From assembly GCA_014381485.1 (NCBI GenBank), contig JACNLN010000074.1:1-7690 (forward strand): a stretch of 7,690 nucleotides of DNA. Direction: 5' to 3'. How positions within the stretch are numbered: position 1 is the stretch's first letter; every line of letters begins with the position of its first letter. Below are positions 1 through 7,690 of the stretch, piece after piece. The stretch is from Fidelibacterota bacterium (GTDB taxonomy: Bacteria > Fidelibacterota > Marinisomatia > Marinisomatales > CAZVFT01). The notes under the pieces are model-generated. The model ran no database searches. It worked only from the letters and a program-made list of their open reading frames with translations, and was not told the origin of the DNA. The translations under genes were made by a program, and so were the position numbers.

Positions 1-809
1 GGTTTATCCTGATGTCGAGATGAAGACTGCAACGAGATTAAAATCTCAACGGGTAATATCTTAAATGATTGTTTGTAACTCACACCGCGAATATAATCAG
101 GTGGAATTCTATCCTGGTGTAGTGTATTCCAATAGATGATGGTTCCCAAAATATCGTTAAAAGCCAAGCCGAAGGAAAATTCCCCTAACCAATCATAGGG
201 AAAAACATCAGAAAGATTCAATCGAATCATTGAGCCTATATCCACTCCGAGACCAAATCCCTCAAGGTTGTAAAATTTCTTATGCAAGACTTTCACATTC
301 ATCCCGATGGGGACAAAAATTGGAAAGGCATTATACCTCCACCCCAGATCAATCATCATACGTGGAGATCGTGTAAATGACAGGATTAATGCCGTTTCAT
401 TGTCACTAAAACTTTCATATCCGGTTTGAAAAAGAGTGCGGATGCTGTCTCTTCGTGCCTCGATAGAGCTAATTGTACGAAGATCGGGATGAACGGGTAT
501 ACCACTTACCTGCAGGGACAGAATATTAATTGCGCCATACCATTTATCTGAAAGTGATTTAAACAATCCTGCACTATAGTAATTCGCTAAAGAGAATTGA
601 TCCACAGCCATCAGATGAAAACTTGTATACTTAATGTTACCAATAGCTGCGGGATTTGTGAGATATCCACCAATATGTCTTGGAATAGCCACCGATGCCT
701 GTCCCAGTGAGATGGCTCTGGGAGTGGTACCAATCTGTAAAAATGCATCCCCAAAATTGCCAGCTGATAAAATGGATCCTAACAAAAATATAGTAAAAAA
801 TTGTTTCAT
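1..809 (-). CDS. porV: PorV/PorQ-family (UPF0164-like) outer-membrane barrel, T9SS component, 3' end missing
   Basis: My translation reads 269 codons without a stop from the ATG at 809 to the window edge, so the C-terminus is missing. The N-terminus MKQFFTIFLLGSILSAG looks like a signal peptide. The mature start, FLQIGTTPRAISLGQASVA (about residues 23-41) followed by LTNPAAIGN (about 53-61), matches the conserved opening of the PorV/PorQ and UPF0164 barrels, usually of the form FLxIGxxARAxxxGxAxVA then NPA. Later segments such as GFGLGVDIGS and LGTIIYWNT alternate like beta-strands and also fit the family. In known T9SS, PorV is an outer-membrane protein that collects secreted substrates by their C-terminal domain and hands them to the PorU sortase. 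The ATG overlaps the stop of the PorU-like gene (ATGA), so translation is probably coupled; a weak purine run, GAAGGGAAG, lies directly before it. The porV name rests mainly on its place after porU; PorQ or another UPF0164 paralogue is possible. Confidence 0.78.
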   Translation of the reverse strand, partial: MKQFFTIFLLGSILSAGNFGDAFLQIGTTPRAISLGQASVAIPRHIGGYLTNPAAIGNIKYTSFHLMAVDQFSLANYYSAGLFKSLSDKWYGAINILSLQVSGIPVHPDLRTISSIEARRDSIRTLFQTGYESFSDNETALILSFTRSPRMMIDLGWRYNAFPIFVPIGMNVKVLHKKFYNLEGFGLGVDIGSMIRLNLSDVFPYDWLGEFSFGLAFNDILGTIIYWNTLHQDRIPPDYIRGVSYKQSFKILPVEILISLQSSSRHQDK

Positions 810-3800
810 CTTCCCTTCGCTACTTTCCCAAATTTTTCTAATGTCGTTTTTCCCTTCTTCGCCCGCATCCTATAGAAATAGATACCGTTGTCTACAAAAT
901 CCCCACGACTGTCCTTACCATACCAATATATCTCGTGATAAGCTGCTGTTGATAAGGTAAGTTCACTGATCACCGTTCCTTCATCAAATTTTCTGACGGG
1001 CTCCCCAGCGACCGAATAAATCTCAAGACTGAACTCATCTACCGTATGGGTTAATTCGTAGGCAAAGATAGTAAGATCTTTGAATGGATTGGGGAAATTC
1101 CCATAATCAATCAAATCCAGTTCTTCTTTGACCATAAACGTTAATGTCAGGGTGTCTGACGGATTTCCAGTGGCATCCACCACCAGAATCCCCAGCGAGC
1201 TATCCTCCACAGATAATCCCGGGGTAAATTGAAATGTCAAAACATTGGGAGCACCTGTTTCTGGAATTTCAATACTCGTCTGAAAAACCTCACCATTCTT
1301 TAACAGACAGATTGCACCATCACGAAAGTCAATCCCGTTCTCATCCTGAATCACAACTGATATTTGGGGAGATGCTGAAATATAACTATTTTGCAGGAAC
1401 CTCAACCCATTTACAGTTGCTTCGATCGTGGGTCCTTCTGTATCCCCCGAATGGAGCCAGGCAAATTGAGATGTCGAATTAGTCCTGAACAATATCGCTG
1501 TATCACTGATCGCAGAAATTTCTAACCAGGTTTCATATTCGGGATACCATTGATATAAACTTCCATAATCTGCTATTGTATCGGACCAGCTCCATTCCAC
1601 AAGAAATGAGTCAATCTCTCCGGAAAAATCAATCCCGATCCCCGAATTAATACTGTCAAAAGGAACGGCTGTAAAGTCGGGTTGATTGTCCAGATTGATC
1701 TCTTCAACCCGTCCTAAAGTTACTGGTAAAACGGATGTAACAGAATTTGGAGGAACAATGACTGACATACCTGAAATGCCAATTGTGTTATATGCCGCCG
1801 AATCTGGAGTGACTAAAAATGACGTTGTTTCAAAAGTGTCATAGTACTGATTGTCTGAATAGTTGGTTTCATCTGTGGATGAATCGGGATTCACAGTAAC
1901 CCTGTAATTCCATACACCCTGATAGAAAGGCCCATCAAAATAAACTTCCCGCGAGCTTAATCCTTCAAAGTTCGTACTTGTGGTATCAACAAGAGTCCAT
2001 ATATCCAACGAATCACGTTCGAGCACACACTCCGCCATACCGGGACCGGTCGTTGAATTTGTAACTATGGCACTCATCTGGATATTATCACCGATTTTGA
2101 ATTCCAGATTATTAATGGAAAAATTTGGCAGTGGGGGAATGGTGAGATTAATTACTTTTGACTTTGTCCAATTCGTGCTATCGCTATCATCCCAGACCTC
2201 CAGCCAGAGTTGTATGGTACTTCCAGGATTCTGAGGCGAGAATGGTGAGGCACTACGATACATATTAGCCCCTATACTGTCCATCACCTGAGTATATCCA
2301 GAGAGAACTACGATAGCAGAGTCAACACCCTGCTGATCTGAAATAAAAGCTGTCACAAAAATGCTATCTTTATGAGTAGGCTCCGCTGGATCAATATCGG
2401 TAATGAAAGCATTAGAACCCGAAATTGAGATTGGCTCACTCTTGTGAAAAACGGTACTGTCATCATCAATGAATGCAAAGTTCATTGTATAATTCCCGGG
2501 TAGGAGAGTATCAGGCAATTGCCATTGGAATTGCGAATTGGTTTTTTCGATTATAAAGGGTTGCTGTTGAATTTCCAAATTTTCCGAATCGTAAAGAAAC
2601 ATCTCAATTGTTGGTGGATTAGTACCACCAACAAGAATTTGAATGGTATCACCAGGTTCTGGATCCATCGGTTCAACTGTAACACTATAGTCTGAGGGAA
2701 AATTTAACTTCAATGCAGGGTCACCAATTAAAGTATACTGATGAACTAATGATCTGGCGATTTCAGGATACATTGTATTTTGAGAAATATATGAAATTTT
2801 TCCCAAGTCTATAATTTCACCCAAATGTAATAATTCCCCAGAAGTGAGATTAGACAGAATTGGCTGTAAAAGTAGATAGTCATTTATTATCCATCCAATT
2901 CCACTGCTGCCCCAAAACGCAACTACTCCACCATCTTCATAACTAAACAATCTATTACCGAGAGCACCGTCGAGTGAGATGTCTCCAGTAAAACATGTCA
3001 TGCTGGTAATCACGGGTAGTCTGTCTTGATTATCCAGTTGCCAGATATCATTGAGTCTAAACAGGGATCTATCTCCCCATACAGCACCACCCCCGTGCCC
3101 GAAGAAATTGATAAAAGTTCTTCCTCGATTGATCCGGTTGGTCAGGGTATCCGTCGTCCCAAAATATGGGCCTCCTACGCTGTATTTATCAATATAAAGC
3201 CTATCAGGAAAAAAGCCAGATTCAACAACGGAACTTATGAGAGATTCTGATTGATTTTTAAAATCTACTTCATAACCGGCAATCATCAGAAAACAATTCT
3301 GCCAGGTTCCTGTTTCCCCACCATCAAGATAGGCTAACGTTTTATCAACCATCACCTGCAATTCTTCCTCACTTTTTGCAGGAAATCTGCCGATATGAAA
3401 CTCGGGTATAAAATCGTTTCCATCCACCAGAGCATACCAAAAATCTGTGGCAGTTGCTCCCCACTTATAACTCTGGATAAACATTGTTGGAAGTGTCAGT
3501 TCATCCGTTTTACCCAAATAAGCCTGTCCCACAAGTAGGACATATTCTGGAACTGGACTCCAGTTATGGTACACATCACATAAAAAATCCTTTATAACAT
3601 AAGGTGACATTACCCCATCATTATACCGTCGGTAAATATCATCTAGATGGACAACTGTCGCATCGTGGTAATCCGCTAAAGGTGCAAGAATAGAATCATA
3701 TTCTGCTGAAGTTATGATAAGATAATCACTGTCCACCAACGAGTAATTATCTTCAATGGACAGAGGTAACTTTGACTCAATTATTTTAGGAGAATGCAGA

Positions 3801-5458
3801 GAAACCTTAGAAAAAGCAGTGTATTTGATACCACTTGATTCAACCCAATCCTGAAATGTTATCTTGTAAGTCGATGAACCTCCATCATATTCCGTAATAA
3901 AATCCCGAATTCTTGAAACCCCATTCTTAAAGATAAATATTTCAGGTGATGAAAATCCTGCAATCTCAAACTGGTAGATAAATGAAATATCCTCATTGCT
4001 GGTAAACTCAATAATATCTTCATAAACTCGATAAAGTCTTTCATAATTAATGTCTACCCAATCTAAGTGGACCCGACCAAATTGACCACCAGTGAGAAAA
4101 ACAGTCAGAATATTTTCACCATCAGTTAAAATATCATTTGGTAACCCGGAACTGGAAATAACGGTACTCGATCGACCTGTCCAACTTCCCTGTGTACACA
4201 GCCAGCCATTTATAAAAATAGAGACATAGTGGTCATCATCTGTAATTCCCTGAAACTTTGTAGTAATGGAAAATAAATTGTCTTCTGAAGACAACGGATG
4301 TGGGATGTATAATGAATAATTAACGTTAGTACCGGAATTGATGGCTGGGGTCATAAAAAAGTGCTCGAAAGTATCCCAGGTAGAATCTGTATTTATCATA
4401 CCAAGTCGTTCGAATATTTCATCTTGCTCTACATGAATTAAGTGGTTGTAACTATTAGGCAATAAATACTCTTCCGATGTTGGATATCCCAACTCCTCCA
4501 CATACCTGCTTCCTGATTCCTCGCCCCATGTTAACCAGTAACAGTTATCATCGGTGTAAAAATTATTCAGATATGCAGCTGTACCACTCGGATTCTTCTC
4601 ACCGAAAAAGAGGATGAAGTCTCCCCCATCAAATGTTCCATCCTCCTCACCTTCAAACCATAACAATTGCTCCTCACCACGGTGCCAAAGTCTAAAGGTT
4701 TTCGGATCCATACTTGGCTCGACAAATCCACTATCCTCGAGAGTTGTTTGATTAATACAATACCAGCCGGTGGTATCTACCACAATCTTAAGTAGGTTGT
4801 CAGAGTATTGATACTTGGGAATAGTTAATGTTGATCTACCAAGCTGACTTGGTGTAGATCTACCACCAATTTTGGTAAAGAATCCAACTTCCCCTATATT
4901 TGAACCCGTTGGATTCCACTGAAGACGAATCGTGGTTTGTTTTCGAATTGTGAGCAGGTTATCTCTAGACATCACTACTGGATACACTTCTAGTGATTGA
5001 ACCGGCATTCCATTGGAAACACCAACAAATTTCCACGTAAAGTCTGTCTTGGGAAATCGGTTATCCACAACTGGATCGAGAGAAATTTCCAGATCAATTC
5101 CTTTTGCCCTTTCGGTTGGTGTAGCGATAGGGTTAGTTAATTGAAGATTTTGAATATCCCCCCAAAATATCTGGATTTGAGCATCAGATGGAACACCTGA
5201 AAGTAACGTGTGAAAATAGGGAAGCTCTGGATGACCTTCATAAATCAGCTTTTTGAATACTGGTTTTGAATTAATCGTCTCCCTGCCAACTTCCGTCTTG
5301 GATATCCAGATGGAATCCAATGAAGCTTCCAGTATCAAAAGTCCCGGTTGCTTAACAGCAATGGTGAAATCATTTGCAGTCAGAACCTGTCCGGTCAGGA
5401 AAGATTGAATACAAAAAAGAAGAAAAAGGAATCTTAGGATGAGATTTCGACAATACAT
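806..5458 (-). CDS. porU: PorU-like type IX secretion C-terminal signal peptidase/sortase, C25 family, extended form (1550 aa)
   Basis: This is a predicted secreted cysteine peptidase of the gingipain (C25) family. Residues 1-23 form a signal peptide with a hydrophobic core, FLFLLFCIQSFL. Residues 30-215 are beta-rich and pro-region-like. Residues 222-320 carry the PorU-type N-terminal module, with DGTFDGGDFILFFGE (273-287) and YWLTWGEESGSR (307-318). The C25 domain spans about 578-916: YVLLVG (639-644), FHIGRFPAKSEEEL (687-700), then NFFGHGGGAVWGD with the likely catalytic His788, SMTCFTGD with the likely catalytic Cys822, and LIGDPALKL (910-918). The 34-residue His-Cys gap suits gingipain-like enzymes. 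About 630 residues follow: Ig-like and CARDB-like modules, a ZU5-like stretch near 1228-1255, and a FlgD-like/T9SS type A C-terminal domain from about 1450 (NFPNPF, DNGIYFYRM). As I recall, P. gingivalis PorU is near 1150 residues, so the tail is enlarged. In-frame TAA lies five codons upstream, so ATG 5458 is the earliest ATG; no Shine-Dalgarno is visible. Alternative: a C25 cargo protease, but porV next door favours PorU. Confidence 0.85.
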   Translation of the reverse strand: MYCRNLILRFLFLLFCIQSFLTGQVLTANDFTIAVKQPGLLILEASLDSIWISKTEVGRETINSKPVFKKLIYEGHPELPYFHTLLSGVPSDAQIQIFWGDIQNLQLTNPIATPTERAKGIDLEISLDPVVDNRFPKTDFTWKFVGVSNGMPVQSLEVYPVVMSRDNLLTIRKQTTIRLQWNPTGSNIGEVGFFTKIGGRSTPSQLGRSTLTIPKYQYSDNLLKIVVDTTGWYCINQTTLEDSGFVEPSMDPKTFRLWHRGEEQLLWFEGEEDGTFDGGDFILFFGEKNPSGTAAYLNNFYTDDNCYWLTWGEESGSRYVEELGYPTSEEYLLPNSYNHLIHVEQDEIFERLGMINTDSTWDTFEHFFMTPAINSGTNVNYSLYIPHPLSSEDNLFSITTKFQGITDDDHYVSIFINGWLCTQGSWTGRSSTVISSSGLPNDILTDGENILTVFLTGGQFGRVHLDWVDINYERLYRVYEDIIEFTSNEDISFIYQFEIAGFSSPEIFIFKNGVSRIRDFITEYDGGSSTYKITFQDWVESSGIKYTAFSKVSLHSPKIIESKLPLSIEDNYSLVDSDYLIITSAEYDSILAPLADYHDATVVHLDDIYRRYNDGVMSPYVIKDFLCDVYHNWSPVPEYVLLVGQAYLGKTDELTLPTMFIQSYKWGATATDFWYALVDGNDFIPEFHIGRFPAKSEEELQVMVDKTLAYLDGGETGTWQNCFLMIAGYEVDFKNQSESLISSVVESGFFPDRLYIDKYSVGGPYFGTTDTLTNRINRGRTFINFFGHGGGAVWGDRSLFRLNDIWQLDNQDRLPVITSMTCFTGDISLDGALGNRLFSYEDGGVVAFWGSSGIGWIINDYLLLQPILSNLTSGELLHLGEIIDLGKISYISQNTMYPEIARSLVHQYTLIGDPALKLNFPSDYSVTVEPMDPEPGDTIQILVGGTNPPTIEMFLYDSENLEIQQQPFIIEKTNSQFQWQLPDTLLPGNYTMNFAFIDDDSTVFHKSEPISISGSNAFITDIDPAEPTHKDSIFVTAFISDQQGVDSAIVVLSGYTQVMDSIGANMYRSASPFSPQNPGSTIQLWLEVWDDSDSTNWTKSKVINLTIPPLPNFSINNLEFKIGDNIQMSAIVTNSTTGPGMAECVLERDSLDIWTLVDTTSTNFEGLSSREVYFDGPFYQGVWNYRVTVNPDSSTDETNYSDNQYYDTFETTSFLVTPDSAAYNTIGISGMSVIVPPNSVTSVLPVTLGRVEEINLDNQPDFTAVPFDSINSGIGIDFSGEIDSFLVEWSWSDTIADYGSLYQWYPEYETWLEISAISDTAILFRTNSTSQFAWLHSGDTEGPTIEATVNGLRFLQNSYISASPQISVVIQDENGIDFRDGAICLLKNGEVFQTSIEIPETGAPNVLTFQFTPGLSVEDSSLGILVVDATGNPSDTLTLTFMVKEELDLIDYGNFPNPFKDLTIFAYELTHTVDEFSLEIYSVAGEPVRKFDEGTVISELTLSTAAYHEIYWYGKDSRGDFVDNGIYFYRMRAKKGKTTLEKFGKVAKGR
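2608..2634. repeat. Perfect 10-bp inverted repeat inside the porU coding region
   Basis: TTGTTGGTGG (2608-2617) and CCACCAACAA (2625-2634) are exact reverse complements around a 7-base loop. In the transcript this would be a strong hairpin over codons for VGGTNPPT (about residues 943-950), just past the end of the C25 catalytic domain. No U-tract follows on the minus strand, so it is not an intrinsic terminator. The repeat is certain; any function is unknown, and it may just follow from the paired Gly-Gly and Pro-Pro codons. Confidence 0.5.
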
Positions 5459-5470
5459 ACTGAAAATGTA

Positions 5471-6244
5471 TTATTCCCCAGACCCGACAAATAGATGTTT
5501 GTTTAACATCCCCTTTAGCTCATATTCATCGAGATTCAGGTGAAAAACACCGTCCATAGCTATAGAAATCCTTTTTTTCTCCTCTGAGATTACTACTGCA
5601 ATAACATCTGTCTCTTCTGTAATACCAAGAGCCGCTCTATGTCTTGTCCCCATTTCTGGGTCTACAGCATCACTTTCGGTTAATGGTAAAATACACTGAG
5701 CTGCCTCAATAACATCATTTTGAATAATCACAGCTCCATCGTGGAGAGGTGAGTCGGGGTTAAAAATGGATACGAGAAGTGGGGCTGATACTTCCGCTTT
5801 CAGCGGATTTCCTGCCTCCTTAATAGATTTCAATCCAGTATCCCGTTGAAGCACAATAAGTGCACCCCAACCACGGCCTTGTAGGGTTACACTGGCTTCA
5901 ACCACTGCATCAATGGTCTTTGAAGTCCCCACACGAAATAACGTTCGAAAAAATCGGGTTCTTCCCACATAAATCAGTAGACGACGAAGTTCAGGTTGAA
6001 AAAGAATCACAAAAGCTACCACCCAGACAGTTTGAACCTGAGTGACTATCCAACTCATCCCGCTCATTCCTACTGCCCGGAAAAGGAACGCAGCAATGAA
6101 AATAATAATCAATCCAACCAACATATGACCTGCTCGGGTCCCTTTGAAATAGTTGAATAGTTTTACAAATAGCCATGTCACCAACAGAATGTCAATAACA
6201 TCTAAAAATGTGATGGTAACAAAACCGATTTTGAAAAGAGTCAC
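5471..6244 (-). CDS. cdaA: CdaA-type membrane diadenylate cyclase (c-di-AMP synthase)
   Basis: This enzyme joins two ATP into cyclic di-AMP, a second messenger tied to potassium, osmotic and cell-envelope control in other bacteria. The 257-residue length is normal for CdaA/DacA. Three membrane helices lie at about residues 11-30, 38-58 and 64-83, and the DAC (DisA_N) domain fills about 85-245. Both catalytic signatures are intact: DGA at 169-171 within SPLHDGAVII, and RHR at 201-203 within MGTRHRAALGITEE; VISEEKKRISIA follows (218-229). It should sit in the inner membrane with the cyclase in the cytoplasm. The start is GTG at 6244, sharing four bases with the folP stop (GTGA), and is supported by a purine-rich Shine-Dalgarno upstream and by the fit of the first residues to the family. 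The stop TAA is 12 bases before porU. No cdaR (YbbR) or glmM gene, the usual Firmicutes partners, appears in the window. Confidence 0.95.
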   Translation of the reverse strand: MTLFKIGFVTITFLDVIDILLVTWLFVKLFNYFKGTRAGHMLVGLIIIFIAAFLFRAVGMSGMSWIVTQVQTVWVVAFVILFQPELRRLLIYVGRTRFFRTLFRVGTSKTIDAVVEASVTLQGRGWGALIVLQRDTGLKSIKEAGNPLKAEVSAPLLVSIFNPDSPLHDGAVIIQNDVIEAAQCILPLTESDAVDPEMGTRHRAALGITEETDVIAVVISEEKKRISIAMDGVFHLNLDEYELKGMLNKHLFVGSGE

Positions 6245-7065
6245 GTTATAGCTCCCTCCCTTTTAATCGCATCAGCAATGATAGACACTCTCTTCATTTC
6301 CTTTATGTCGTGAACCCGAATAATTTTCGCTCCTTTTAAAATGGATGCTGTAACAGCTGCCGCTGTACCTTCCACCCGTTCCTCAGGAGGAAGATTAAGT
6401 GTTAGCCCAATAAAGGACTTCCTGGAAGGTCCAACCAAAACAGGAAAGCCAAGATTTGCAATGCGATCAAGTGAGTTAATAATAGCAAAATTATCGTTTA
6501 ACCGTTTCCCAAACCCAATGCCGGGATCCAAAATAATCTTCTTCTCCTGAACGCCATTCTTCACAGCGTAGTCGATTTGTTGTTGAAAAAATACAACCAA
6601 TTCTTTTATCAAATCATCGTAATGGGGATTTTTTTGCATATTTTTTGGGGTTCCCTTAATATGCATAATAACGACGTAGGCATCAGAGTCTGCGACAACA
6701 TTTACCATTTCAGGATCAAATGTCAATCCACTAATATCGTTGACAATTTTAGCACCAAAGGAGAGAGCTTTTCTGGCAATATCGGCTTTATAGGTATCAA
6801 TTGAAACAGGAATATTGAATCGAGTTGAGATCTCTTGAAGAACTGGAAGCACCCGACGTTCTTCTTCATCTTTTGGAACCGGATCTGCCCCCGGACGTGT
6901 GGATTCTCCACCCACATCAATGATGTCAACTCCCTCCTCTATCATTTCCTCAGCTCTCCTTGTCGCTGAACCCTTAGAAAAATATAGCCCGCCATCCGAA
7001 AATGAATCGGGAGTTACATTCAACGCACCCATAATTAAGGTTCTATCCTGTTGTAAAAATTCCAT
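6241..7065 (-). CDS. folP: Dihydropteroate synthase
   Basis: This cytoplasmic TIM-barrel enzyme condenses 6-hydroxymethyl-dihydropterin pyrophosphate with p-aminobenzoate to give dihydropteroate in folate synthesis; it is the sulfonamide target. All family blocks are present (numbered from ATG 7065, 274 aa): MGALNVTPDSFSDGG (12-26, with Asn16), DVGGESTRPG (50-59), Asp90 in SIDTYK, Asn109-Asp110 in IVNDISGL, MH at 134-135, Asp180 in DPGIGFGK, Lys216 in GPSRKSFIG, and RVHD (250-253). These match the pterin, phosphate and pABA contacts known for the family, so the enzyme should be active, and the length is full. A GTG directly before the ATG (7068) is a possible alternative start; neither has a clear Shine-Dalgarno. 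The 3' end overlaps cdaA by four bases. I know the folP-cdaA pairing from Bacteroidota-type genomes, which fits the rest of the locus. Confidence 0.96.
   Translation of the reverse strand: MEFLQQDRTLIMGALNVTPDSFSDGGLYFSKGSATRRAEEMIEEGVDIIDVGGESTRPGADPVPKDEEERRVLPVLQEISTRFNIPVSIDTYKADIARKALSFGAKIVNDISGLTFDPEMVNVVADSDAYVVIMHIKGTPKNMQKNPHYDDLIKELVVFFQQQIDYAVKNGVQEKKIILDPGIGFGKRLNDNFAIINSLDRIANLGFPVLVGPSRKSFIGLTLNLPPEERVEGTAAAVTASILKGAKIIRVHDIKEMKRVSIIADAIKREGAIT
6252..6260 (-). promoter_or_regulatory. Shine-Dalgarno sequence for the GTG start of cdaA
   Basis: On the minus strand the 3' end of folP reads AAAAGGGAGGGAGCTATAAC and then GTG. The GGGAGGGAG run contains GGAGG, whose last base is 10 bases from the start, and AGGGAG at 7 bases. 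It decides the start of cdaA at GTG 6244 and suggests that ribosomes ending folP restart on cdaA. It also shows that this organism can use Shine-Dalgarno pairing, although folP and porU lack a clear one. Confidence 0.7.
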
Positions 7066-7080
7066 CACAAATCAGTCTTT

Positions 7081-7120
7081 AAAAAAATGACTACATTCAC
7101 TCTAAGAATGTAGCCGTTTT
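7081..7120 (-). terminator. Rho-independent terminator-like hairpin after ftsH
   Basis: On the minus strand CTACATTC (7113-7106) pairs perfectly with GAATGTAG (7098-7091) around the 7-base loop TTAGAGT. The stem extends by one G-U and one G-C pair; after a single C-A mismatch, four A bases can pair with the start of the following run of seven U (7087-7081). This stem plus U-tract is the layout of an intrinsic terminator for ftsH, whose stop is 22 bases upstream of the stem base. The stem is AT-rich, so it may be only partly efficient. The U-tract ends just 15 bases before the folP ATG, so the hairpin may act as an attenuator for the downstream genes. It accounts for most of the only intergenic gap (7066-7141). 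Confidence 0.65.
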
Positions 7121-7141
7121 CAATGAACTGTTCAAAAGTTT

Positions 7142-7690
<549 letters not shown>

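Noticed and set aside
634..960. Plus-strand open frame of 108 codons.
   Set aside because: It crosses the porU/porV junction on the opposite strand, resembles no known family, and both minus-strand genes there are well supported.
1234..3250. Several short plus-strand open frames of 74-84 codons.
   Set aside because: All lie opposite the porU coding frame, which has clear domain content; their translations look random, without recognisable motifs.
3859..4044. Minus-strand open frame of 61 codons in another frame inside porU.
   Set aside because: It is an out-of-frame shadow of the large porU frame, with no start signal or family resemblance.
4833..4865. Imperfect inverted repeat (GATCTACCAAG with CTTGGTGTAGATC, 2-base bulge) together with a direct repeat of GATCTACCA.
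   Set aside because: It lies inside porU and encodes a short local GRST repetition. There is no U-tract and no sign of a mobile-element end or operator, so I take it as a chance or codon-level repeat.
6723..6929. Minus-strand open frame of 68 codons inside folP.
   Set aside because: It overlaps conserved FolP motifs in another frame and shows no independent coding evidence.

Overview
This window is almost entirely coding, and every gene I can support lies on the minus strand, so the locus reads from right to left. In transcription order it holds: the 3' end of ftsH (entering at the right edge), folP (dihydropteroate synthase), cdaA (diadenylate cyclase), a very long C25-family peptidase of the PorU type, and a PorV/PorQ-family outer-membrane barrel that runs off the left edge. 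The only real intergenic space is about 75 bases between ftsH and folP, and it contains a terminator-like hairpin.

The gene content suggests a Gram-negative bacterium of the Bacteroidota/FCB superphylum or a related candidate lineage. PorU and PorV are core parts of the type IX secretion system (T9SS), and the same porU-porV order is known from Porphyromonas gingivalis. The extended PorU tail, the FlgD-like/T9SS-type C-terminal domain and the UPF0164-like PorV barrel resemble non-canonical FCB groups (for example Marinimicrobia- or Ignavibacteria-like) more than a textbook Bacteroides. That placement is inference; no marker gene here fixes the phylum.

The layout suggests a tight unit of four genes. 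folP and cdaA overlap by four bases (GTGA) with a good Shine-Dalgarno sequence inside the end of folP. cdaA and porU are 12 bases apart, and porU and porV overlap by four bases (ATGA). The chain therefore joins a folate enzyme, a membrane-bound c-di-AMP synthase and two T9SS components. FolP acts in the cytoplasm. CdaA sits in the inner membrane with a cytoplasmic catalytic domain. PorU and PorV would work together at the outer-membrane surface, where PorV shuttles secreted proteins to PorU, which removes their C-terminal signal and attaches them to the surface.

The last 53 bases on the right are an uninterrupted T run that cuts into a conserved part of FtsH. It is most likely a sequencing or assembly artefact, not biology. 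I see no tRNA, rRNA, CRISPR array, insertion sequence or phage gene. I did not find a clearly undescribed system; the best leads are the coupling of cdaA to porU-porV and the enlarged PorU.
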